Source: Macrocybe gigantea (taxonomy: Eukaryota; Basidiomycota; Agaricomycetes; Agaricales; Callistosporiaceae). Taken from it: a stretch of 64,000 bases of DNA. Below the pieces are notes generated by a model. The model was given only the letters and a program-made list of their open reading frames with translations, was not told the DNA's origin and did not search any database. This document shows, piece by piece, positions 39,692 to 55,400 of this stretch (positions are counted from its first letter, which is position 1; every line of letters starts with the position of its first letter). The stretch lies in NCBI GenBank assembly GCA_011319805.1, contig SJRY01000276.1, positions 248,001-312,000 of the forward strand, written 5' to 3'. A program made the position numbers and the translations under genes.

Positions 39692-40154
39692 CGTAACGTG
39701 CGTGCCAAGCCTTCATTGTTCCGCGATTATGGCATTCATTCGTCAATAGATAGCGGATTCGTTAATTTATTTCGATTGTCTCTCGCGGAAAGGCAAGCAT
39801 AAAATAACATATTGTACAAATCACTATAACTGGAAAGCCGCGTTGTTCCCGATTCTACATGTGAGCAGCGTATTTTCCGATAAGCTGCACAACCTCGAAG
39901 CTTTGGTTACCCGACATCCCTCTAATTGCTTTCCACCATTACCCGCAACGGTCCGCAGAACGATTCGCCGCGGAATTGGCGAGGTTTTCACGATGCGACG
40001 CGTCAAATGTGCTACCCGATCATGAACCCCGGTGCATTCTTATACACCATGTTAATCTTCGGATGTTCTTGAGCAGCGGGAGTGGTGTTACTTCCGAGTC
40101 TTGGCAGGAAAAGTGCTTCTATATCCTGCCAGGCTATACACATGACATTCGCTC
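39692..40154. other. Intergenic upstream of the first GH43 gene
   Basis: About 460 bases without a convincing gene. An inverted copy of the GCGGACCGT-type word (acggtccgc) occurs at about 39948-39956, and another CCGCGG-containing word follows near 39968. Frames at 39824-40025 on both strands show no motifs. Confidence 0.35.
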
Positions 40155-40219
40155 GCGGACCGTTCCGTCTTTAGGACAGTTTCGTTCACGAACCGTTGAA
40201 GTAAACCATGAATATAAAT
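40155..40219 (+). promoter_or_regulatory. Promoter of GH43 copy 1: repeated CGGACCGT-type words and TATA box
   Basis: GCGGACCGTTC starts at 40155, a second related word CACGAACCGT lies at 40187-40196, and TATAAAT is at 40213-40219. The ATG follows at 40254. The same three elements occur upstream of the second GH43 gene with identical spacing (32 bp between words, 58 bp from first word to TATA). The CGG-containing words could be the site of a zinc-cluster regulator, which is an inference. Confidence 0.5.
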
Positions 40220-40253
40220 ATTGGCGCCGTTCTCTTAATTTCAACAGAATACG

Positions 40254-41950
40254 ATGACTTGTCTCGGATCCTTCGCGTTCCTTTTGGTCTTGGCTGGTCA
40301 GCTTTTACTGGCTTTAGGCTTCCAGAATCCGATCAAGTCGACGGACGGTTCAGATCCATTTATAGTGAGTAGTTGGACGGTGTACTTTACAAAGCCATAG
40401 TAATCATGTCTTCCGTTTCGTAGGTATACAGTCAAGGCTTTTATTGTGAGCGCGAAACTGGCTCGCTGGTCCACGCTGTTACTCACCTAGGCCACCTCTT
40501 CAGACCTGACGACTACTACTTGGAGCAACATACAAATTACTCGGGCGACCACAATTGGAGGGTTGAAAACCGCAGCCCCCAAAGTAGTCTGGAGAGACAG
40601 CATCCCCGACCGGTGCTGCAACTTGTGTATGCATATATACTGTTGTAGCACGGCGTGCACAGACTGAATTGGACGCGATTCAGGGGCTCCCGAGATTTTG
40701 GTATGCTCCTTTGCCACACCGCATCGCGCCTAGTTTCTGAGGATCATAATCTAGGCAACCGAATGAGAACGCTTGGTTCATGTGAGCGTACTTGGCAATC
40801 AACATCCTCGACGTTCCTCATCAAATATGATGATCATAGATACTATACCGCCGGCACCAGCGGCACATTCGACAATCAGAGGCTCCACGCCATCAGAGGA
40901 TCGTCGAGCAGCATTTGGGATTCCACTTGGAGTTATGCAGGTGCGCCCTTGGTCTCTAAAACAAGAGCTAGCCCCTCATTTTTTACACGTTCATCATGAT
41001 AGGGCGCCTCGCTGTACCAAATCGTGACGTAGGGGTCTTGGATGGGACAGTGCTTGTCCTCAACTCCATCAGATACTTCGTCTACTCAAGCTGGGATGGA
41101 AACAGTTCGCTGGCGATCTATCCAGGCTTTCATCTGCCTTTGCTGATATTTCTCTTGTGCTGCACATCCAGATCAGGGCCTGTTTATCTCGTACGTGCAT
41201 CTCTTTTGGAGAAAAAAAAAGAATCTATTCAACGTGCCATGCAGGAGGATGAATTCGGCCACATCGATAGGAAATACGGTCAAGATATCCACACCAACAT
41301 ACTCTTGGGAGAAAGTTGGTGCCGCCGTAAATGAAGGCCCACGTAAGCCTAAATACAGATGAGCGGCACAGGCTCTTCAACATGGCGGACGTACTGGATT
41401 GTCTTCTCCGCGTCGCTATGCTCAGGAACCGGTTATGTATTGGGTCGACTTGAGCTTGTCGGTTCCGACCCTCTCAACGCAGCGTCGTGGAGTAAGTACC
41501 CCAATCCTATCTTCACATCCGCGAACGGGTAAGCACGTCGGTCATGGTGGTTATATTGTCTCATTCCTACTTGTGCCTGCAGGAGCTATCAGGTAAGGAA
41601 CCTCGTCTGATGAAATTTTGGATGTTGTTGAAAAATTGCGACTTTCAAGCCTGGTCATAATGGTTTCTTTTTGAGCCCTTCTGGAAGTCAGATTTGGAAT
41701 GAGCGATTGTTGACATTTCACAACTGAGCTCCTCAGCCCGAAGCGCGTTGAAGGTCTATCACGCAAACAGCGTTACTCCTGGGAATTGCGATGGCAGTCG
41801 CCGTACGATGGTTCAGCAGTACGTCCAATTTGGTGCTACACCGAGGACGTGACTGAGCAAAATCTCCGCAGGGTCAATTGGAATTCAGATGGAACGCCGA
41901 ACCTGGGGAGCCCTAGGCCGCTTTCTGACAACATAGCGGAACCCGTTTAA
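40254..41950 (+). CDS. Secreted GH43 glycoside hydrolase, tandem copy 1
   Basis: A five-bladed beta-propeller enzyme of a family that acts on arabinan or xylan side chains. MTCLGSFAFLLVLAGQLLLA is a signal peptide. FQNPIKSTDGSDPF holds the Asp expected to be the general base. FYYLTTTTWSNIQITRATTI and AAPKVVWRD follow, then DRCCNLWAPEI, YYTAGTSGTFDNQRLHAIRG and RLAVPNRDVGVLDGTVLVLN. The C-terminus reads DNIAEPV before TAA at 41948-41950. About ten introns are needed. The exon after WAPEI does not join cleanly: copy 2 has WAPEIHW, but here the sequence is GAGATTTTGG. Either bases are missing or this copy has changed at a conserved site. It is closely related to copy 2, 3.25 kb downstream. Confidence 0.8.
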
Positions 41951-43229
41951 GTTAACTCTCAATTGTCTCATAACTAGGGAATTATGAATATTTGTGTCTG
42001 TGAATGTTTTCAGGCCGCAACAGTCGTTACTCCGTATTCACCTTAAAAGCATTCTGAGTTGTGGCTGTGCAAAGAATCTGGAACAATTCGGGTCGGAAGC
42101 GAGTTACGAAGTTCAGCTTCTCCCTTTCATTTGCCCAAGCTGAACGTATACTAATGCACTAACATGGCACGCTATATGTGTGTTCTGCGAATTGACACGG
42201 TCCAACGTCGAATTTATTACTTTCTTTCTATTTCGCCTTCGTACTGAAAATCTATGTATAAAGCAAGGTCTTTAACCAACACAGTCTGCAGGTAATGCAT
42301 TCTATCCTACAGAAATCCCAAAAAGATCTTAACTTTGAATGGAGAGTTATGACACACCAGCGTCCATGCGTCAGAGACCACTGTATTTTCCCGAAGTCAA
42401 GCTAGTCAAGGACGACCTCAACTCACCCAATTCCGATTGATGTTTACGTCCTCGGGGACCGTGGCCATTAAGCCGGTCGTCCTCGTGGCAAGCGCGAAAC
42501 AGGTTGTTGCCTGCATGCCAACGATTGCTATGCAATCATATCGGGGATGCCTGGCTATGCATCTAAGGTTGACCTCTTGCAGTCCAACGACATCACATGA
42601 TGTGTGACTCACTGTGACCAAATTTGTCATCGCGCTGGCGCCACGGCGGACTCGTCCAAGCACAGCGGACGGGTCTGCTCGAGACGTAGTATTCAGCCTG
42701 TACATTGTAGATAAAGATATATTACATTCCATCAAATTCTGCAAGCAACTCTTGAGGATTACTCGGTGGCTACGGTATTTCTTACATGCCCATGCTGCAC
42801 CTTTTCCACTGAGTCCATAAAAAATACGCATGCATGAAGCGCTGTGCACGATAAGAATAGCTTATTTGAATTTGAGCTAAGATTTGAAGGCCAGAGAGGT
42901 GCCCGAACTTACCGTCGTAAGTTATTTGCACAGGGAGACGCGACAAGCGCCGGTTGCCTAATCTGGCATGAACAGTGAAAATTGAATACTCCTTCTTCAA
43001 CACGTCGAAATTGGAAAATCGGAGATGGACAAAAGCTAGATAATTACATTTGCTACAACTTGTCCATCGCCGATTTCAAATAAGATCATTGAACACAGAG
43101 CCTTGTATGAATCTACTCGATGTAACGCAAAGTAACGCTTTGCTCATGTGATGTCGTCGAAAATGCATGAGGCCAACCTTACGATTGTAGGAGAATATCT
43201 TCCGCGACTTAACCACTGCTTATTTAAGA
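41951..43229. other. Spacer between the tandem GH43 genes
   Basis: About 1.3 kb. The only longer frame is 42418-42849 (-, 143 codons). It lacks recognisable motifs and has no clear signal peptide, so I do not call it a gene. Parts are AT-rich. No RNA gene or repeat array was seen. The spacer may contain remnants of the duplication, but I could not identify them. Confidence 0.35.
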
Positions 43230-43463
43230 CGGACCGCGGACCGCGCCGTCATGCAATCTAGAGACCATTTGACGACGGACCACGGGCGTTCTAACGCCCT
43301 GCTAAACTTCGGATATTCTGCAGCTTTAATGGCTTGGCACAAAGAATGACATCTTTTACCTGGCCGATAAACCACAGTCGTTCAAATGACGTGCTTTTGC
43401 GGACCGTTCGATTTTAAGGATGATGCTGTCCACGGACCGTCAAGTCAAAGCACGAATATAAAT
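43230..43463 (+). promoter_or_regulatory. Promoter of GH43 copy 2: cluster of CGGACC words and TATA box
   Basis: CGGACCGCGGACCG at 43230-43243 holds two overlapping words, with CGGACCA at 43276-43282. GCGGACCGTTC starts at 43399, CACGGACCGT is at 43431-43440, and TATAAAT is at 43457-43463. The ATG is at 43505. The last three elements repeat the layout before GH43 copy 1. The clustering suggests a specific activator or repressor site. Confidence 0.5.
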
Positions 43464-43504
43464 AAATGCGGCTCCTCCCATGTCCTTGCTGCTAGCAGAA
43501 CGAG

Positions 43505-45240
43505 ATGACTAGTCTTGGGGCCTTTGCGGGTCTACTGATCCTTGCGGCCCAACTCCTGTTGGCTTTGGGATTTCAGAACCCGGTCAAAACGACGGATGGT
43601 TCAGACCCGTTCATGGTGGGCGAGCATTTGCTTGATGAATGCGCCAACGCGGATTAATCATTACACCTCCCTTCAAAGGTATACCACGAGGGTTATTATT
43701 GTGAGTGCTTGAGAGTCTTGCTGTCCTGCAAGGCGTCTCGTAGGAGCGAGCACGGCTTAATCTTCAGATTTGACGACCACTACGTGGACCAACATACAAA
43801 TCACTCGGGCGACTACCATTGCAGGACTGAAAGCTGCAACTCCTAAAGTGGTGTGGACGGACAGCACGGCGTCCAGATGCTGCAACTTGTGTAGGTATGA
43901 AATCGTTCCGACATGAAGCCCCATGTTTGATCAGTGCACTGGCAGGGGCTCCCGAGATCCATTGGTGCGATTCCGCGCTTTTCACTCTTCCCCACTCCTC
44001 TGAGTGTCCTGGTCCAGGCAACCGAACGGGGCTCATGGTACATGTAGGTGGAAATATGCGATGTTCTAGATCTTCGCCGCCACTTACCGACCGAGGTCTT
44101 GACAGTTACTACTCTGCCGGTTCCAGCGGCACGCTCGACAATCAACGACTCCACGCCCTTAGAGGATCTTCCACGAACATCTGGAACTCTTCTTGGAGTT
44201 ACGCAGGTGCGCGGCTAGTGAGCGGTGACTTGAGTGAATCGGCGTCAACCATTCTCAGGACGTCTCGCTATTCCCAATCGCGATGTTTGGGCCATTGATG
44301 GAACGGTACTTGTCTTTGGATCGACCAGATATTTTGTGTACTCGAGTTGGGACGGGGCGAGTATGTTTACCGTTCGTACTCGCACTGGCATACTTCTCAT
44401 CCGCTTCTTCGATACACGAAAGACCAGTGTCTTTTCATTTCGTATGTGCCTTCCTCCGCTATATAACATTGTACTCAAACGTGCAACACAGGAAGATGAA
44501 CTCAGCCACATCGCTTAGTAACACCGTCAAGATCTCCACACCGACATATACATGGGAAAAGGTCAGCGCTAACGTGAATGAAGGACCAGGTAAGATAGCT
44601 AGTCGTTAAGCGGCACGGATCCAACTACACAATGCCTTTCGATTACGCTCAGCTGCTATCTATCATGGTGGACGCACCTGGATCGTCTTCTCTGCGTCGG
44701 GATGTGCTGGAACGGGTTACACATTGGGCCGACTGGAGCTCGTAGGCTCCGACCCTCTCAACCCGGCATCCTGGACCAAATATGCGAACCCTATATTCAC
44801 GTCCGCGAACGGGTAAGTGCAGCGATCATTATCTGCCTGGTATTTGTTTCCTGACTCTACAACCGCTATTACAGGAGCTATCAGGTGAGAAGGGACGGTT
44901 ATGCCTTCGTTGAAGATTGACTGAGTCTAACCTTTCAAGCCTGGCCACAACGGCTTCTTCCTGAGCCCTTCTACAAACCAAATTTGGAATGTGAGGGCTC
45001 GTTCAACGTTGAGCGGCTAAACTTTACAGTCTGACATATTTGTTTAAGGTCTATCATGCTAATAGCGTAACACCTGGTAATTGTGATGGCAGCCGCCGCA
45101 CAATGATTCAACAGTGCGTAGTATGACTTGCCATGCGCTACTACTTTGAACATTTGTATAGGATTAATTGGCATTCCGACGGTACACCGGACTTAGGAAG
45201 TCCAAGGGCGCTGTCAGACAACATGCCAGAACCCGTATAG
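43505..45240 (+). CDS. Secreted GH43 glycoside hydrolase, tandem copy 2
   Basis: Paralogue of the gene at 40254. The signal peptide is MTSLGAFAGLLILAAQLLLA. The active-site block is FQNPVKTTDGSDPF, followed by YYYLTTTTWTNIQITRATTI, AATPKVVWTDS and CCNLWAPEIHW. Next come YYSAGSSGTLDNQRLHALRG and RLAIPNRDVWAIDGTVLVFG. The C-terminal part has YHANSVTPGNCDGSRRTMIQ and ends MPEPV with TAG at 45240. The short exon ending GSWYI needs one extra G in the run at 44028-44031, after which WQPNGGSWYIYYSAG is continuous and matches copy 1. Substrate is not certain; arabinofuranosidase or beta-xylosidase activity is the family expectation. Confidence 0.85.
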
Positions 45241-46334
45241 TGACGTGAAGATGATACACCGATACAAGAATCGTACATAAGTGTCGCGAACACTGCGCTT
45301 GTCTATAGCTACATTGATGGTAAAGAGTTTCCATGAGTCGATGTCAAGAGTTAGAATAAAATGAGATATTCAGCGCAGCAGAGCAGATCTATTGCCAAAT
45401 CCTGCTCTAAGTGAACGACTTCGTTAAAAGACAGAGAAGCGACAAACAAGCAGTCAGTTGTGGGTTCCACGCTTGGCAAATGCAAGATTTGCGTCTTTGT
45501 CTTGCCTTGCCATGTCGGATCCATGCAAGAACACGGACCGGAGATCGTGAGATCGTCTCTTCCTATGAAGTGTGCGGAACTGAGGAGCATATGCTACCTG
45601 TGGCAGCTTGGTCTCAGCAACGTCGGTGCAAATTGTTGTGACATTCGGGCTGTCAGGGTCATCATTGCAGACAAGGTCATGATGTGTCGTGGATGTCGTG
45701 AACATGAGGTGCAAAAGACGGGAAAAGGGGCTGAAAACCGCGGCTGCTGGGGCTGGTGGGGGAACACATTATTGGAGCTTATATAGTTCAGGTAGGGATC
45801 GACGTCACAGAGTTGTGCAGAGTCCCTAAACATCCGCAGTAATTATCTTCCGACTCGTGTGGGAATATTCACGTGAAGTTAAGCATGTGGCTGATTCTCA
45901 CGTGACTGGTAAGGACTCCGCCATGATGGACTGAAAAAGTACAAGTCTGCCTCTTCTCTTGTTGCCATCGTTCACCTTCGGGCCCGCTCGTGATAATCTC
46001 CCCTTTAGCTCGTCGTTCTCCTCGACTCGTGGCCATCGTGTGGGCGTTTTAGCCGTGCGGTAGCACAGTATCGTCCAAGTTACCCCTGGCGTTTGTTATT
46101 TGACAGCCGCTTTTAATAAGCGCAACACCAGGATCGCGATCTCGTTGCCAGAGAGACGTTCACTAGTACAGTCATTCGTTTCCTACAGCGACCCTTCTGA
46201 AGGCCATCCAACCTGTAAGCAAATCTCATGCTGCAATTGAATTGTGCGGAAAATTGATCTTACAGCTCTTTCTCGAACCCGTTCCAACATTCGATCATCC
46301 CCGCGACCACTTTTTTTTTCCCGGCTAATAGGAC
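45241..46334. other. Intergenic between GH43 copy 2 and the PAK kinase gene
   Basis: About 1.1 kb. A minus-strand TATATAA at about 45778-45785 precedes small frames (45454-45714 and 45351-45590, both -) that could be exons of a short unknown gene. No motif or signal peptide supports this, so it is left uncalled. The right half is the promoter and 5' leader of the PAK gene. Confidence 0.3.
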
Positions 46335-48919
<2,585 letters not shown>

Positions 48920-49409
48920 ACAAAACCAGAGTCCGTCCTCCCATGCTATATCTTTCTGTGTTTCGGAAAGTACAATCTAAACAACTACCCTTCATCCTTC
49001 TTCATGCGGCCCTGTATTCCACTCGACTTCATTCACATCTTTCAGCGTCACCTGGTCATCGCGGATTTTTCGCGTCCCTTCATCCGCAATCGGCTGAAAC
49101 ATTGGAAGTCATTGTATACCATTGTCAATTGTAATACCTCTGCACCCTATCTCCAGTACCCGTTATAGTTTTCCGTCTTTCCTCTTCCGAACTTCTCTCC
49201 ATTCCCGTTGTGTGCAGATTTATGTTGGACTTATAGATGAGAAAATTAAACTCCAGAGACAGCTATGCTCGTGTCGCTCGATATACCTTTATAATTTTTT
49301 GAGTCTCAGGAAATCTGTGGACTGCCATTGTTTATTGATACAGTGCTGAGGTATCCTAGAATGATGGGTTATCGACCAAAGTATGCTAAAGATTTATGCA
49401 AATGACATG
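48920..49409. other. Convergent 3' flanks of ste20 and tel1
   Basis: About 490 bases between two gene ends. It contains short frames without motifs and is moderately AT-rich. It probably holds both 3' UTRs and polyadenylation signals. Confidence 0.4.
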
Positions 49410-52400
49410 TCAACAAAGCGGGCTCCAACCTACAAGTGCAGTTAGAATGGGTGGGAGGTGGCTGGCACTCCACGCTCACCATGATAGATAAGCGCTAGAT
49501 TCCGATCATCTGTCGCGTCAGCTACTAGCTGGTTTACGACGTATTGTACACTCAAAGACTTGTCGAGCTTGCGAGCGACGGCGCTTAGAGCACGGTCTGC
49601 GGCTTCTTCAGCTGTGCCGCTGGTCATATCGATACCAATGACGCCTGCCAGACGGCTTGTTCCCAAAAGAGTCGGTTCGGTAGGGGCACCTTGCACACGC
49701 CTGATCTTGACTTCGCTCGCCGTCCTGTTTGACCCAACGGTCAGGGGATTCGAAGGGGTGCAAAATGGGACACAGACCAAGTATGCAGAGGGTCATGCTT
49801 GAAGACTTCAAGCACAGTCATGATTACTTCCGAACCCTCGCGCAGAACGCGGAGGGTTTCTTCCGCACAGCGTTGGAAAACACCTCTAGTCCCCGAAATA
49901 CCCATGCCATCGACGATGTCTCTCGTCATACGAAATGGGACAAGTTCTGGCACTGTGAGATATTTGCCCTACAAAAAGGAGGTGAGTACGGTGTTTTCAT
50001 CGGATGAGGGAAGCATGATGCCCGGACCTGATCAAACGCAATGCCGAGATCTATATGCACAACCGCTCCGCTGCTGTTATCCAATAGTATATTAGTGGTG
50101 TGCCTGTCACCAAGGCCCAGGATATGTCCAACAATGGAACTTGTTGCAACGCTACGTGTGTAATTGAGACGCATAGAAAACCATGTCATTGGCGATTTAT
50201 GTCTTTCCGCGAAGTAGTGACGCATGACTGGCCTGAATTGACGTTTGAGGGAGTCAAAGTCTTGAAGCAGGATATTCAGGGCGTCGTCAGATTGCCTCGC
50301 ATTATACCGATCTTGGGCAGCCTGAAATTCTGCGCTAGCTTTCTTATGTGGGAAATCGGTTGGATGATAACTACGTACATTAGTCAAGATGGTGAGGCGC
50401 AGAAGAAGTCTTACCGTTCATGGGCTCTGAGGAGCCATTGCTGCAAAGTCGCGGTATTACTGACATATTCCATAACACCGGCCCTGTCCCCTAACGGAAT
50501 GACTTTGTAATCTCTGATGCTGAGATTCCGTCGTCGCGTCTCCCTGTCGCGTTCAAGGATAGTATTCACCAGTCCAAATACTTGCACCATTACTGCATCT
50601 TGACGCAGATCATCATTCCCCTCTCCTTTGAACTAGGATAACTGAGCGTCAGCCACTGATTTCCTCATCTGGCGGGAAACTTACCAACTGTTTATGTTTT
50701 TGGCCCGCGGCATCTATACAAGCAATGATCTTCGGCAAATTTATACCACCGGCCGTCTCGAAGGTGTTTTCGTATCTAGCAATCCACGGACAATCATCGT
50801 ATCGCATGGTAGGATCAGGAGGCAGGTGGCAGGTCATGACCGGGACTCGTAAATTTGAGATTGTAAGAATGAGACAGTCCCTTGGCACTGCAAACGATCG
50901 GTTCCGACTGCGCTTGATTTCCGCATTATTACGGATGGGATATTGCGCCCATTGGAGGCATGCTTTACAGAGCAGTTCTACATTGCGCACGTGTATGTTG
51001 GTAGACGGATCGTTTCTCAAACGATCAAATATATCGATTGCGGCGATGCCTCGCGAGGTCTGGGTAGACAAAGAAAGTCGTCCGGATTGTCGTGCCGTTG
51101 GGTCACGCTTAGGCTTTAAAGCATATACTTGATATAAAGAATGGAATGGATGTTCACGGCACATCCGAAGAACTAAGTTATGCAGACTTTCTTGACCTTT
51201 TGAGGCGCTCCCCGTTTCGTTCTTTGAAATACGAGCCGACAGTTGATGCTAGAAACAAGGAAAGCTCAATATGTTATGCGGGACAGAAAACTCGCAGCAT
51301 TACTGAAAGGAACACAAGTTTCCGGGAAGGTATTCTGTAAAGGGCAAGTCGAACGTTGGATTGCAATCCCGTCTCGTCATCATCGAAGTTCGAAAACCAA
51401 AGGGAGCAAAGCCTGATTGCGGAGTCATCGAATTCATCTGATGATTGCAGGCACCGAGAATACATGTCAATTGCCTGCTTGAGGAAAATATCCCTGGCGA
51501 GATTGTGGGAACGAAAGTGCTCGCTGTCTTCTTTGAGAAGCTGATGTGCCTTTGTTTGGTGCAGGGCCAGTGTCTTCGCTCTCTGCTCATCTTGAGTCCT
51601 CAAAATCTCCTGATGGCGTGATTGTATCTCTTGCTTCTTCCTATCGACGTAAACTCTCCATCTAATGGCATCGGGGGATTTGCTGATCGCGTGATATTGT
51701 CGCTCCGCGAAGATGGCGCATTGATGATACACGGTACTGTGCATGGTTCCAGGCGGAGTTGAAGAACCGATGGTATTGAGAATTTCAACAGCCTTATTGA
51801 AGTAATCATCACGAATATCTGTTGGCTTTTTGAGGCAGGCATCAAATGACCATGAGCCCTGCAGGAAGGATGAGCAATATGTCCCGAAAACTGAATCCGA
51901 ACGTACTAGGCGGGATAGAATGATTGCTCGGTCTAGCGGAGAAATGACACCCTCATTACTCGAGTCCACAGCCCGCAATCTGTCAAGGTATTGGACGGCC
52001 ATGCTTTCTTCCTCATGAGACCATAGAACGCTAGCAAATTCTTCTTCTACTTTGAATGATGGCGTCTCTTCGAGCCGCTGTGCACGAATGATAGAGTTGA
52101 GGGCGATCTGAATATGGTTAGCGTCCCGGGCCGCTTTAGACAGATGTATCAGACAATCCTTTTCGACGTTGATGAGACTCTGCGTGTAGGGCGATACAAG
52201 GCGTCCAATCTGCTGACGTTCCTCTTTCCGGATGGCAGAACGTACAAGCGAAACACGAGTAGCCATTATACCCTCCAGATTCCGGAACCTGTCGAAAAGG
52301 TGAATAAGAGGAGCTGGAAGCTTTCCTGATACGCACTCAAATCGATTGCCGAGCTTTGTCAGATCATTCCACTGAGCAGGAGCGACTGGTTTTGCAATCA

Positions 52401-55400
52401 GTAGACTTCTGATAGGATCTTGTCTCCACTTCTTGACCTCACGGAGACACATTATATCTGATAATGTTTCACGGATTTCTGCAAAATTTCCGGCCCGAGG
52501 TCGCGAAGTCGAGACATTTCTATCCGGAGGGAATGCTGAATCACATTGTCGATGATATTCTCGTCGCGTTCACGGTGAATGGCTCGCAATGCAAAATAAA
52601 GAGAAGCGCCTGGAGAGTCATGGCCATGATCTGGCAAGTCCCATGTTTCAGTCCTCCACCCCAGGCGATAACTAGTGGACGAAGAGGCGCTGTCATATGG
52701 ATTGGCCAAAGAGCTTTGGATAGTCTCTATGGCGAGATGGTCGAATCCAAATGAATGAAATGACTTGACAAGGCCTTCCGTATCCGTACTTTTTCGTCCG
52801 CCAGCTTCGAGATTGCACCGTGAAATTGAAATGCCTTCTCCCACTGGTTCTCGTGATGAAAACGTTTGATGAGAAATCGGTGAATGTCATTGTCGTCGAT
52901 GCCGTAGAAGCCGTCCGGTTCGTCAATGTGCCGGTAAATCTCATACAATATTTGTTCCGTGGATATTGTTCCAATGTTAGAGGAGGTTTGGCTATCGATG
53001 GCAAGCTCTAGAAAGAGAAGAGCGGTCGTGTACGCGCCGAACGCAAGGGATTTCTCTGCCAACAGCGTAAAGTCGATTTCAAGCCATTTGTTATATGACA
53101 GTGCATCAGCAGTGTTGGAATGGAAAGATCGGAGATGCAAGACAACGGTGACGATCGAGCGCAAGCAAGGTGTGCACGTTGAATCGGCGGTCAGAAGGGT
53201 TGTAAAGTATGTCGATAAACACGTTCGAATTGTGTCCGTCGAGGCGTTTCCGTAAACGAGCGCTCTGTAGACCAGGAGAGGCAGAATTTGCTCCGCGAAA
53301 GAATGGTCACGCTTTAATATAGAAATGAGCTGAGCATAGAACATCTCCTGCTCAGAAAGGAGATTGCAGAGAAGTTCGGTAAACATTCCTATCCACTTGG
53401 AAAAATCCTTTGCGGAATGGATGAGAAGGTCGGTCGTCAGGTCGTCAAGCGTCATCGGGTCTTTGCTCTTGGGCGAAGTGGGAATGTCTCCAGGTATCGC
53501 AATTCCATCAGATAATCGGAGAGCCATGGACCTAAGGATAGCACATTCTTGACTGTCATGGACGCAATTAAGCGAAGTGTGTCGTAAGCGATATGCACCT
53601 TAGAAGGTGAATCGCAGTGTAGCATTTCGAGTAATGTCATAATAATGGTTTCTTGCGTTTTATCCCCCCGTCAGAGGACGACGTCTGCTGTTTAGTCATA
53701 TGTCGTATATGCCGACTGAGGATGGAGGTCGTGTTCACCTTGATTGAAGCTTTCTACCTGTCCAGCATTCGAGAAAATAAGCGAAGCGAAAGCATCGATA
53801 TCATTTTCTTGAAGCTGATTGACAGGAGGCATGCATTCTTTCAATCGCCAGAAGTGACTCCTGGAGAATTCGTGCGTCGTGTCGTAATTGCGGACAGCAG
53901 AAATTTCGTGAAGTCTGTGGACCATTCTGAATTTATTTGACGATATCCGATGATCCACGAGGATCGCCGAAAGACTTTCAGAAGAGACATTCTCGCATAA
54001 CTTGCCAAGTTGTTGGGACGGCGGATATGGCCATGCAGGGACGACTCTGATCACCTGGCTACGAATTTCTGCAACTTTAGACAACTTCACGGCTTGCGCA
54101 TCGATCCAGTCCATCAGACTCAAGCCGATACTTTTGTGATGCTCATCACACGCAAAGGTTGCGTGGTCATGCCCGATGCAAGAAATGCGAATGAGGACGT
54201 CCGGAAATCGCGAGTCTTTCGTCTTTCCGTGTTGATACATGTTGAATGCCCATTCGAGGATAGATTGCGATGCTCGTGCGAGGTCTAGTTGTCTGAGCAA
54301 TGTCGTAGCCCCATGTATGAGGGTTTGAAGGAGGCTGATGTCTTCGAAATCAAGATGACGATAAGAAATCCAGAGACAAAGTGCGTTTAGCACACGAATC
54401 TGTTCATTGACTAGAGGTGATTGCTCTATGTCCGCCAGCAGCCGATGCATAACATGGTACGTTATAGATCGCTTGTCCACGTCGGGCAGCCGGCAGCCCA
54501 ACCAATTTAGGGCTGTTAGCAATGTTTCTGCTGGGAATGCAGGTAGGTTGGGCTCATGCGTTTCAGATTCGTCCATATGTCGATAAATCGTCAAAGCCCG
54601 AAAAACTTGGTGGCTTGTACCAGTGCTGTCAAAGAATCGAGAGAGTGACCGATCGGCCCATCCAGCGAAACATCTTGGTCGCCTAACGTTCGGAGGATAG
54701 ATGCGACAATGCCGTCCATATTCGCGGCCAGACATTGATCGAATTTGCTACCCTTGAAGGTCATTTCCTGCAATGAAGCGTCCATGCCGGTGACATCACC
54801 AATCTCATCAATCCAGGTAACAATTTTATACCCAATGACGTCGCCGAAGCAATCTTCCAATCCCTCATCGGTTGTAATCTGTAGTATATGGCAGTGGGCT
54901 TCAAATAGCTTGCGACCGCCGAGCCAGATATTCGTTGGTGTGAAGAGGCGAAATGTGCGTTCGGCGCATTCACGACGATTCTGATAACCAAGGAGATGTG
55001 GCGGAAAACGTAAGATGTCTGATTGGGCATTCCGGATTGAATACGCAAGTTGTGAAGCGTATGACTCAAAGAGTGTGGATAGCTCTTGCAAGCCCATCCT
55101 CTGTGTGACTCCCTGCAGAATGACTTGGATATGTTTGGAATAGAGTGGACTGTGAATGCATGTCTCAAGCAGATGCCAATACGGGCCGCGCCGAACTGCG
55201 GAACAGGTGATCATGATGTTTCCCAATGATAACATACGAGTTAGCATATGCTCGTAGCTGACAACGAATATGGCGTCAGGAAAGGCATAACATCTATGCC
55301 AAGAATACGTACTTATCGAGGTCAACAGTATACCATCGCTTGATTGAATTATACAATTCAAGTGCGGAACGCTGGACGATGCGTGCCCGTGCGAATAGTC

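Noticed and set aside
42418..42849. 143-codon minus-strand frame between the GH43 genes
   Set aside because: No motif, no signal peptide, no exon partners; length is possible by chance.
52483..54605. Programmed ribosomal frameshifting in tel1
   Set aside because: No shared slippery site plus downstream structure; breaks fall in runs of different bases and occur in many unrelated genes.
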